This document shows positions 1 to 6,745 of a stretch of 16,359 nt of DNA, piece by piece. How positions within the stretch are numbered: the first letter of the stretch is position 1; each line of letters starts with the position of its first letter. The position numbers and the translations under genes are program-made. This stretch comes from CAZXEU01 sp964639665. Lineage in GTDB: Bacteria > Bacteroidota > Rhodothermia > Rhodothermales > Bin80. The DNA lies in the NCBI GenBank assembly GCA_964639665.1, contig CAZXEU010000154.1:1-16359 (forward strand), given 5' to 3'. Below the pieces are notes generated by a model, which was not told the DNA's origin, made no database searches, and saw only the letters and a list, made by a program, of their open reading frames with translations.

Positions 1-95
1 CGTGTACCCCGGCCTTGCAGACATGAAGGCGGCGGCTTTCTGCTTCCCGTATAGCTGAAGCCGCCGCCTTCATGTCTGCAAGGCCGGGGTACACG
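1..95. repeat. Perfect 38-bp inverted repeat at the window edge (fold-back)
   Basis: Bases 1-38 are the exact reverse complement of bases 58-95, separated by a 19-base loop (39-57). The right arm lies inside ligA and encodes normal-looking helix-hairpin-helix sequence. The left arm begins at base 1 and merely repeats it inverted. A perfect inverted repeat starting at the first base is typical of a fold-back chimera at a contig end. A true hairpin inside ligA is much less likely, because the repeated stretch does not give ligase-like protein on the outer side. Confidence 0.9.
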
Positions 96-1702
96 CCGGT
101 GACAAGGCCGGCAACACTGCTGCCCACACCCGGGATGCCAAGCGATACGAGAAGCTGCGAAAGCGGCCTGGTGCGCGCGACGTCGATGGAGGCAACGAGC
201 CCCGATGCCTTCTTTTCGCCAAACCCCTCAAGCGGTTCCAGATCCTCGAACCGGAGCGAGAACAGGTCAGCGGCGTCCGCGATCAGCTCTTCGTCTATCA
301 GCTTGCGCAGGGTCTCAGGCCCCAGGCCTTCGATGTCCATCCCTCCGCGTGAGGCGAAATACGTCACCGTGCGGAAAACCCTCTCCGCGCAGGCGGAATT
401 CGGGCAGAAGAGGTCGACCATGCCCTCTCCCCGCACAAGATCATCGCCCGAGACGGGGCAGCGGTCCGGCGGAGCCACCACCTGTTCCTCCCCCGTCCGT
501 CGAGCGACCACAGGGCCCACTACATACGGTATGACATCGCCTGAACGCCTGAGAACGATGACATCGCCCCGGCGCAGGTCCAGTGCCGCAATCTGGTCGA
601 AGTTGTGCAGGCTGGCGTGCGTTACCGTAACTCCACCGACAAACACGGGCTCAAGTACAGCCGTCGGCGTAATACGCCCGGTGCGACCTACCTGCGGAAT
701 GACTTCAAGAAGCCTCGTCGTTGCCTCTGCCGACGGGAATTTGTAAGCGATCGCCCCGCGGGGGTCCTTGCCAACCGTGCCCAGCCGCTCGAACAGGGCA
801 ACGTCATCAATCTTTATGACGACGCCGTCAATTTCGAAGTCCAGGTCCTGGCGCCTCTCTGCCCACCAGGCGGCACGCTTGAGCGCGCCTGTCAGGTCCG
901 TGCTCGATTCGATGAATGGAGGCGTCACAAAGCCAATTCGCGAGAGATAGGCCAACTGGCCAGAGCGTGACCGGGGCGTCAAATCGCTGGCATATACAAT
1001 ATCGTAGGCAAACGCCTTCAGATCACGCTCGGCGGTCTTGCGGGCGTCCTTCTGCTTGAGTGATCCGGATGCCGTATTGCGGGCATTTACGTAAAGCGGA
1101 AGACCCTCGGCCGCTCGGGCTTTGTTGAGGGCCGCAAATGCTTCCTTTTCAAAGAGTATCTCGCCGCGAATGACGAGCAGGGCCGGCACTGAATCCGTGC
1201 CTGCAAGCGGTATCCGAAGCGGAATGCTGCCAACGGTTCGGGCGTTGGCCGTTACGACGTCTCCGATTTCTCCGTTGCCGCGCGTAGCGGCCTGGACCAG
1301 CACGCCTTGGTCGTAGCGAAGAACGATCGTGAGGCCGTCAAGCTTGGGCTCAACCACGTATTCGAGGCTGGCACCCGGCTCAAGCTTCCGATTGCGCTGC
1401 TCCCAGGCCCGTACTTCAGTCTCGCCGAATGCGTTCGCCAGGCTCAGGATTGGCCGCTCGTGTCTTACCTTGGCAAAATCCCCGGACAGGTCACTGCCCA
1501 GGCGCTGCGTCGGCGAGTCCGGCGTGACGAGCTGCGGGAATTCCCGCTCCAGTTGCTGCAGCTGGCGAAACAGCCCGTCATACTCTGAATCCGTGATAAC
1601 GGGGTCGTGCAGCACGTAGTACCGGTGCGTGTGCTCGTGCAGCACGGTGCGCAATTCGGCGACGCGCACTTTCGCCTCGCTGAGCCGAGGGTCATCGGCC
1701 AT
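1..1702 (-). CDS. ligA: NAD-dependent DNA ligase LigA, C-terminus missing
   Basis: LigA seals nicks in duplex DNA during replication and repair, using NAD+ to adenylate an active-site lysine. The translation starts MADDPRLSEAKV. It shows the Ia NAD-binding region (HRYYVLHDPVITDSEYD, about residues 26-42), the KLDG nucleotidyltransferase motif with Lys120, the OB fold with DGVVIKIDD (292-300), a zinc-finger region (415-438) and the start of the helix-hairpin-helix domain. The zinc finger is odd: Cys415, Ser418, Cys433 and Cys438 occupy the four ligand positions, so the second cysteine is replaced by serine (codon at 449-451). About 548 residues are trustworthy; beyond that the frame runs into the fold-back at 1-57. 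The rest of the HhH domain and the BRCT domain lie outside the window. ATG at 1702 fits the family N-terminus; no strong Shine-Dalgarno is visible. It is last of three minus-strand genes, 45 bases after its neighbour. Confidence 0.97.
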   Translation of the reverse strand, partial: MADDPRLSEAKVRVAELRTVLHEHTHRYYVLHDPVITDSEYDGLFRQLQQLEREFPQLVTPDSPTQRLGSDLSGDFAKVRHERPILSLANAFGETEVRAWEQRNRKLEPGASLEYVVEPKLDGLTIVLRYDQGVLVQAATRGNGEIGDVVTANARTVGSIPLRIPLAGTDSVPALLVIRGEILFEKEAFAALNKARAAEGLPLYVNARNTASGSLKQKDARKTAERDLKAFAYDIVYASDLTPRSRSGQLAYLSRIGFVTPPFIESSTDLTGALKRAAWWAERRQDLDFEIDGVVIKIDDVALFERLGTVGKDPRGAIAYKFPSAEATTRLLEVIPQVGRTGRITPTAVLEPVFVGGVTVTHASLHNFDQIAALDLRRGDVIVLRRSGDVIPYVVGPVVARRTGEEQVVAPPDRCPVSGDDLVRGEGMVDLFCPNSACAERVFRTVTYFASRGGMDIEGLGPETLRKLIDEELIADAADLFSLRFEDLEPLEGFGEKKASGLVASIDVARTRPLSQLLVSLGIPGVGSSVAGLVTGVYPGLADMKAAASAIREAESRRLHVCKAGVH

Positions 1703-1747
1703 GGGACACGCGATGCTGAAAGATCCGGACCGGGTTCGCCGGAATCC

Positions 1748-2158
1748 CTACTGCCACGCCCCCAGTAGCGCTCCCATGGCCACGAATGTCACCAGATTGT
1801 ACCCAAGGCTCATGGCATAGAGAGACACTTTCTTGTCCTCGAATGCTACGGCCTGGTAACCGAACGTCACCACGAACCCGAACCAGCACAACCCCCCCAG
1901 GCATGCGCCGGCCAACCAGCCGGTCGCTCCGGTGGTTTGCACAAGAGTGCCCAGGACAAAGGCCAGAATGAGTCCGGTCACCGTCGACCCTCCGTAGGAC
2001 TTCATGGCATTGAAGGAGGCCCTTATTTCCTCTTCGGTAGTCTCCATGAGTTCCATCCATTTCTTGCCCATCAGAGGGCCATACCAGATGGAACCGATGA
2101 CCATGGGCAGCACGGTGGCCACCAGAACAGCCCACACACTGGGGAATTGCATCTCCAT
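1748..2158 (-). CDS. DUF1761-like small integral membrane protein
   Basis: This 136-residue protein is mostly hydrophobic, with four probable membrane helices at about residues 7-27, 58-76, 80-100 and 113-134. The first helix is followed by IGSIWYGPLMGKKWMEL, a pattern I associate with the DUF1761 family, whose biochemical role is unknown. I chose ATG 2158 (MEMQFPSVW) because the first helix then begins at once and AGAAGA lies just upstream. The frame stays open to 2236, but that extension is very Arg-rich and overlaps the upstream VOC gene. It lies 43 bases after the VOC gene and 45 before ligA, so co-transcription is likely; nothing suggests a functional link with ligase. Confidence 0.8.
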   Translation of the reverse strand: MEMQFPSVWAVLVATVLPMVIGSIWYGPLMGKKWMELMETTEEEIRASFNAMKSYGGSTVTGLILAFVLGTLVQTTGATGWLAGACLGGLCWFGFVVTFGYQAVAFEDKKVSLYAMSLGYNLVTFVAMGALLGAWQ

Positions 2159-2201
2159 GTCTTCTATGATGTCTTGGTGAAGAAGAAAACGGCGCGCACG
2201 C

Positions 2202-2585
2202 CTAGCGTTCCGTCGCCGCAGGTTCAATCGCTTCAAACAGCGCGAGGACCGCGCCTGCCGGATCCTGGACTACGGCAAAGCGCATTTCCGTACCGCAGGT
2301 CACCGGCGCACGGACGATACGTCCGCCGTGAAGCTCGCAGCTCTTCAAGGTGGCCTCCAGATTGTCCACCCGGAAGTAGCTCAGCCAAACAGGAGGGATC
2401 CCTGTATTCGGGCCGCGCGCGTGGCAGATGCCGCCGACCGTCCCGCGGTCATCCCGCATGACATAGTCCTGGTATCCATCCATGTCCACAGGCTCCGCCT
2501 GCCAGCCCATGACATTCGAATAGAAGTCCCGCAGCTCGGATGCCTGCGGTACCGTTAGGTCCATCCAGCGGCCACTATCTGCCAT
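2202..2585 (-). CDS. VOC superfamily (glyoxalase/bleomycin-resistance-like) protein
   Basis: The product is 127 residues, the usual size of a single-domain vicinal-oxygen-chelate protein. It has paired beta-alpha-beta-beta-beta modules: WMDLTVPQASELRDFYSNVMGW (about 7-28) starts the first, and VWLSYFRVDNLEATLKSCELHGG (66-88) starts the second. The closing strand pair is FAVVQDPAGAVLALFE (103-118), with Glu118 at the usual metal-ligand position. VOC proteins include glyoxalases, dioxygenases and antibiotic-binding proteins, and the sequence alone does not show which this is. It resembles the poorly characterised group annotated simply as VOC family protein. It is first in the probable VOC-DUF1761-ligA transcription unit. 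ATG 2585 opens the domain at its expected point. Confidence 0.88.
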   Translation of the reverse strand: MADSGRWMDLTVPQASELRDFYSNVMGWQAEPVDMDGYQDYVMRDDRGTVGGICHARGPNTGIPPVWLSYFRVDNLEATLKSCELHGGRIVRAPVTCGTEMRFAVVQDPAGAVLALFEAIEPAATER

Positions 2586-2609
2586 GGTGCAGTTTGCCTA
2601 GCGGTCCAT

Positions 2610-2615
2610 AATATA
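2610..2615 (-). promoter_or_regulatory. Possible -10 element for the VOC-DUF1761-ligA unit
   Basis: On the minus strand TATATT occurs 25 bases before the VOC start codon, in an AT-rich patch within GC-rich DNA. No convincing -35 or -33 element is seen at the right distance. Very tentative. Confidence 0.25.
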
Positions 2616-2710
2616 CTCAAGCGGGAGCCACATGCGATTGTCCTTGGAGAGGATGCAGGCATTCCTGCGGGACTATCCGCTTCGAAGCTTATCGATCCAA
2701 TGTGAATGAG

Positions 2711-2739
2711 TTGTTCAAATTTTGTTAACACCTATTTTG
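2711..2739 (+). promoter_or_regulatory. Candidate Bacteroidota-style promoter
   Basis: TTG at 2711-2713 is followed after 19 bases by TATTTTG at 2733-2739. This is close to the Bacteroidota consensus of a TTTG-like -33 element, about 19 bases, and TAnnTTTG at -7 (one T is missing). Transcription would start near 2746, about 38 bases before the small ORF at 2784. It could also drive an untranslated RNA or a long leader for the SusC gene. Confidence 0.4.
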
Positions 2740-2783
2740 GGCCGCGGTTTATCATGTGAACCGGACAAAAAAACGAGGACTGC

Positions 2784-3050
2784 ATGGCATCGCGCATTCT
2801 CCCGGCACAAGGTATTCAGCGACGCAGGGCCGCGGATGCTCGAGGCCGGTCGAGTCGAGTAACCGACTTTGCAGGCGCAATGGTCAATGATCTTACCGAA
2901 GAGAATCGTGCGTATGATGTCCGTATTCCCGGAACACAGGACGCGCTTTCCGCCCGGCGAGTTGGCAGCAATTGGTATGACGGAACCGGAGCATTCCTGA
3001 CCACATCTGCAGAAATCAAGTCTATCAGGATCCCCGCCCGTCTGACATAG
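2784..3050 (+). CDS. Doubtful small hypothetical protein (88 aa)
   Basis: I do not recognise this protein. It is polar, starts MASRILPAQGIQRRRAAD, and has no signal peptide, membrane segment or known motif. In its favour are GAGGA at 2775-2779, four bases before ATG 2784, and a promoter-like pair upstream at 2711-2739. Against it, third codon positions are less GC-rich than in the surrounding genes, and the same DNA is open for about 100 codons on the other strand. It ends at TAG 3050, 125 bases before the SusC start. It could be a real small gene, a decayed gene, or chance. The whole 2586-3175 interval holds nothing else I can name. Confidence 0.3.
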   Translation: MASRILPAQGIQRRRAADARGRSSRVTDFAGAMVNDLTEENRAYDVRIPGTQDALSARRVGSNWYDGTGAFLTTSAEIKSIRIPARLT

Positions 3051-3175
3051 TACGGGGTCCAGCCGCGCATGCCCTTGTCGCCCGACTGCGCCTGATTGCG
3101 TAGAGGACCAGGCGGCATATCCGGTCCAGATTTGTAGTCGCATTCCGCCTTCCGTCCCGGGGTGGCCTCACGTCA

Positions 3176-6100
3176 ATGTCAATGAGAATGCCAGCCAAAG
3201 CCTCCGCATTGTTCGGGATACTTCTGCCGCTCGGCCTCTGTAGCGCGGATGCTACCTTGGGACAGCAGCGCCTGATTACCGGCACGGTTACCGAAGCGGC
3301 CACCGGCATGCCCCTGGCTGGCGTCAGCGTCCGCGTACAGGAAAATCCCGTCGGCGCAATCACCGATGCCGCCGGAGCATACAGCCTGGAAGCGTCTGCC
3401 GGCGATGTGCTGGAGTTTTTTCTCACCGGCTATGCTGCTCACTACGTCACGGTTGGCACTGGTAGTGAGGAGAATGTCGCTCTTGTAGGGTCAGTCGGGC
3501 TGCTGGACGAAGTCGTGGTTGTAGGCTACGGAACCCAGCGGCGAGCGGACTTCAATGCGGCGGCAAGCCGCGTGATCGCCGATGGCGCCCATGTGGGCCT
3601 GGTCGGGGCGCCGGAGCAGCTGTTTCAGGGCCGGGTGCCTGGTGTCAATGTAATTCTGAACGGCGGCGAGCCGGGCGCCCCCGTCACGACGCGCTTTCGC
3701 GGGGGCACTTCCATCAGTGCTTCCAACGACCCCCTGTACGTAATAGATGGTATCCCGATCGACAACGTGAATAGCGCTCCCGCCGGGGCAGACGGTACAG
3801 ATTCAGGTCGCAAGAACCCGCTCTTTTTCCTCAATCCCAATGACATCGAGGTCATCGACGTTTTCAGGGACGCCTCGGCAGCGGCAATGTATGGCAGCCG
3901 GGGTGCAAACGGGGTGATTCTCGTTTCGACGAAGGAAGGAGCAGCGGGCCAACTGCAGGGGGATTACAGCGGATCTGTGTCGGCCTCCAGCCTTGTCCAA
4001 GCCTTGCCTCTTCTAAGTGCCAGCGAGTATCGGCAATTCGTAAGCTCCAATAGTCTGCCTACCATCAATCTCGGAGACGCCAGCACGAATTGGCAGGACG
4101 CCATAACGCGTACCGCCCTTTCTCATGACCACAATCTCGCCTTCGGAGGAGGTACGCCCGCGACACGGTACCGTGCATCGGTCAGCTACCGAAACCAGCA
4201 GGGTATCATCATCAATTCCGGCACGGAGCGCCTTACGGGCAGGGTCAATGTCAGCCATCGGGCCCTGGATGAAAGATTGCGTCTCGACCTGCGTATGGCA
4301 GGCTCCTTCTTCCAGGACAACAGGGCACCGTTCCAGCAAACCGGCGGCTATGCCGGGGGCCTGCTTACCAACGTCCTGAAGTTCAACCCGACGCTTCCCG
4401 TCTACAATTCCGATGGCTCGTACTACGAGAATCCCGGTCAGACGTCCATTCGCAATCCCGTCGCACTTGCTGAGCAGGTTCAGGACCTGACAAACACAAG
4501 CCGGCTGCTGAGTGGCTTCAAGGCAGATTATGCCCTCTTGCCAGCGCTTACGGGTACCGTGCGCATTGGCGTTGACCGGCAGCAGGCAAGCCGTCGCGTG
4601 TTCATACCGGGTGCCAGTCCGCTGCGTCGCCGACAGATGGGCGAAGCCCGGCAGGGAAACAACGAATTCAGCTCAGTGCTCGCGGAAGCGTATGCCAGCT
4701 ATGTGCGCCCGAGGGTGAATGCGCATCGAATCAGCGTTGTCGGCGGCTATTCCTTCCAGGAATTCTTCCGTGAGGGCTTCCACGCGGCAACCACCGGACT
4801 GGCCAGTGACAAGTTCTCATTCAATTACCTTGCGGCGGGAGATAGTGATACGTATTCCATCGGATCATTCAAGGAAACCAACCGGATCATTTCTTTCTTT
4901 GGCCGGCTTGGCTACGACTACCGGGGCCGCTACATGGTCACAGCGTCCGTGCGACGTGACGGTTCGTCGCGATTCAGTCTTGACGATGAGTGGGGGATCT
5001 TTCCGGCGGTTACCGTTGGGTGGCGTCTGTCGGAGATGGCGCTCATGCAACGGCTCTCCTTCGTAAGCGACCTGAAGCTGCGTGCCGGCTGGGGCCTGAC
5101 GGGCAACCACGACTTCGGTGCTCTCGGATCTCCGCGCAATTTCAGGGCTACGGACATTTCGATACCCGAGGATACCACTGCCCAGGGTGCGATTCCCGTC
5201 TACCCTGACAGTCCCGGGCTCAAGTGGGAAGAGACATCACAGTTGAATCTTGGCATCGACTATGGATTCTGGGGCGACCGATTGTATGGCTCCGTCGATT
5301 ACTACTTCAAGACTTCCTACGACCTTCTGCTTGAACTCGAGGTGCCGGAACCGGCCGCTGTCAGTACACGACTGGCAAACGCCGGAAGACTGCAGAACAG
5401 GGGCGTGGAGGTGATGGCCAATGGCCGGGTACTGGACCGGGGCCGCCTGTTTCTGGAGCTTGGCGCCATATTCAGTGCAAACAGAAGCGAAATCAAGGAC
5501 CTGGGCAGCCGCGACAGGATCTATACAGGCCGCGCGAGCGGGGCCGGCTTGTCCCTGACCAATACGCAGATCATTGTCCCCGGTCACCCTTACGGATCGT
5601 TCCTGGCGCCCGTCTTTGCAGGCTTTGACAGCAATACCGGCGAGCAGCGCTGTCGCACCGCATCCGGGGCCACGGTCGCATGCGTCGAGGTACCTGTATC
5701 AGAGTGGGAGGTAGTCGGATCGGCCCAGCCTGATTTCGAGTACGGCCTGACAGCCAGCCTTGGTTACCGCAACTGGGACTTGAGCCTGTTTCTCCGGGGA
5801 GAGCAGGGCCGGCACCTCTTTAACAACACGGGCCTTGAGTACTCATCCAAGTCCCTTGTCAACACCTACCTGAATTTCTTGCGGCCGGCTCTGGATGATC
5901 CTGCGCCGCTTACAGACACGCCGCAGTATTCCTCCCGCTGGATACAGGAGGCATCCTTCCTGCGCATGGAATCGCTGAGTCTGGGCTATACGTTTTCGGG
6001 TATTTCGGCCCTGGGCAGAATGATCGGCACCGTGCGTCGGGCCCGCATCTATGTTGCCGCCAACAACCTGTTCGTGTTTTCGGACTATGCCGGTTGGGAC

Positions 6101-6223
6101 CCGGAAGTGAATACGGAGGCCGCCGCTCGCCTGGGGCGGCTTTCCATTCTGAGCCACGGAATAGACTACACCAATTACCCGCGGCCGCGAACCGTAACGG
6201 CCGGCATCAGTCTTGGCTTCTGA
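3176..6223 (+). CDS. SusC/RagA-family TonB-dependent outer-membrane transporter
   Basis: The product is a 1015-residue beta-barrel transporter that imports glycan fragments (or other large nutrients) using TonB energy. The order is: signal peptide (about 1-30), carboxypeptidase-regulatory-like domain (RLITGTVTEAATGMPLAGVSV, about 32-105), TonB box region DEVVVVGYGTQRR (111-123), plug, then barrel. The plug has the SusC signatures FRGGTSISASNDPLYVIDG (174-192) and DIEVIDVFRDASAAAMYGSRGANGVILVSTKEG (223-255). The chain ends in SLGF with the usual C-terminal Phe of outer-membrane barrels. There is no STN domain, so it is not the sigma-regulator coupled type. ATG codons at 3176, 3182 and 3188 are all possible starts; none has a clear Shine-Dalgarno. 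SusC normally works with a SusD lipoprotein encoded just downstream, and none follows here. Substrate cannot be told from sequence. Confidence 0.95.
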   Translation: MSMRMPAKASALFGILLPLGLCSADATLGQQRLITGTVTEAATGMPLAGVSVRVQENPVGAITDAAGAYSLEASAGDVLEFFLTGYAAHYVTVGTGSEENVALVGSVGLLDEVVVVGYGTQRRADFNAAASRVIADGAHVGLVGAPEQLFQGRVPGVNVILNGGEPGAPVTTRFRGGTSISASNDPLYVIDGIPIDNVNSAPAGADGTDSGRKNPLFFLNPNDIEVIDVFRDASAAAMYGSRGANGVILVSTKEGAAGQLQGDYSGSVSASSLVQALPLLSASEYRQFVSSNSLPTINLGDASTNWQDAITRTALSHDHNLAFGGGTPATRYRASVSYRNQQGIIINSGTERLTGRVNVSHRALDERLRLDLRMAGSFFQDNRAPFQQTGGYAGGLLTNVLKFNPTLPVYNSDGSYYENPGQTSIRNPVALAEQVQDLTNTSRLLSGFKADYALLPALTGTVRIGVDRQQASRRVFIPGASPLRRRQMGEARQGNNEFSSVLAEAYASYVRPRVNAHRISVVGGYSFQEFFREGFHAATTGLASDKFSFNYLAAGDSDTYSIGSFKETNRIISFFGRLGYDYRGRYMVTASVRRDGSSRFSLDDEWGIFPAVTVGWRLSEMALMQRLSFVSDLKLRAGWGLTGNHDFGALGSPRNFRATDISIPEDTTAQGAIPVYPDSPGLKWEETSQLNLGIDYGFWGDRLYGSVDYYFKTSYDLLLELEVPEPAAVSTRLANAGRLQNRGVEVMANGRVLDRGRLFLELGAIFSANRSEIKDLGSRDRIYTGRASGAGLSLTNTQIIVPGHPYGSFLAPVFAGFDSNTGEQRCRTASGATVACVEVPVSEWEVVGSAQPDFEYGLTASLGYRNWDLSLFLRGEQGRHLFNNTGLEYSSKSLVNTYLNFLRPALDDPAPLTDTPQYSSRWIQEASFLRMESLSLGYTFSGISALGRMIGTVRRARIYVAANNLFVFSDYAGWDPEVNTEAAARLGRLSILSHGIDYTNYPRPRTVTAGISLGF

Positions 6224-6245
6224 AAGGCCGTACCGGTAAGCCTTT
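6223..6245 (+). terminator. Weak hairpin at the end of the SusC gene
   Basis: AAAGGC (6223-6228) and GCCTTT (6240-6245) can form a 6-bp stem with an 11-base loop, starting at the stop codon. There is no T-run after it, so terminator activity is uncertain. Confidence 0.3.
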
Positions 6246-6745
6246 GGCAAGCCGGCGCGACGGAAGATTCGCATTCGAATGCCTTCCGCCTGCGGCCACG
6301 GCCGGATGCACGTGGTATTTTCGCCCGTGCCGGATTCCGCGTGGCCGGGCCTGAAAGCACAAGCCCATGGCCTGGCTTCGCTAAATGGCCTGTACATGCA
6401 TGAGACATAGCCCGGCTTGCCGGCCCACGCCGCGAAGGCCTTCGTCGGATCGCGAACAATAGACCACCGAGCCCGCTCACCTTTGTACCGGCGCCAATCT
6501 CCAATCGTGGCACATGGCGGGGCGGCGGGGACATTGGCAATCATCCGGCGTTCCCAAATCCCCTGGTTTCCGGGCAGGCATGTGAGGCTGGCTCCCGCAC
6601 ACCCTTGGCTGGCGCGCCCGGGCAAGGATCCTGCGATGCCTGTTTCCGGGCCAACCCTTCACGGAGGACGCCTCGGTGTGGTTCGTGCCACACTGCGGAG
6701 CCCTTGCAGACAATCCACCCGACTATCTTTTATCCTGCCTACAAG
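6224..6745. other. Gene-free interval between SusC gene and sulfatase
   Basis: I see no credible coding region here in any frame; open frames on both strands are Arg/Pro-rich and resemble nothing. I looked for SusD-like sequence and found none. It holds an imperfect inverted repeat (GCGTGGCCGGGC at 6339-6350 against 6410-6430, interrupted by nine bases) enclosing a small AAGCC/GGCTT hairpin (6361-6378). A promoter-like pair for the sulfatase lies at its right end. Confidence 0.6.
6704..6731 (+). promoter_or_regulatory. Candidate sulfatase promoter
   Basis: TTG at 6704-6706 lies 17 bases before TATCTTTT at 6724-6731, similar to the Bacteroidota TTTG / TAnnTTTG pattern. Transcription would start only about 8 bases before ATG 6746, giving a very short leader with no Shine-Dalgarno site. 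Confidence 0.35.

Noticed and set aside
72..970. Open frames of 224, 109 and 121 codons on the plus strand
   Set aside because: They lie wholly antisense to the well-supported ligA and their translations are Arg/Ser/Pro-rich with no family resemblance.
2715..3143. Minus-strand open frames of 142 and 100 codons in the gap before the SusC gene
   Set aside because: No motif, no ribosome-binding site and unusual composition; the plus-strand 88-codon frame has better start signals, though none of them is convincing.
5843..6625. 260-codon minus-strand frame across the SusC end and the following gap
   Set aside because: Half of it is antisense to the SusC barrel and the rest is Arg/Gly/Pro-rich with no recognisable domain.
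6605..6745. Longer sulfatase N-terminus with two CxxC pairs (SCDACF, RCGSCH)
   Set aside because: It would place 47 unlikely residues before a perfect signal peptide. The cysteine pairs occur in a frame that is open only by chance.
6224..6745. Decayed susD
   Set aside because: Reading all frames showed no lipobox or TPR-like SusD sequence. If a remnant exists it is beyond recognition by eye.
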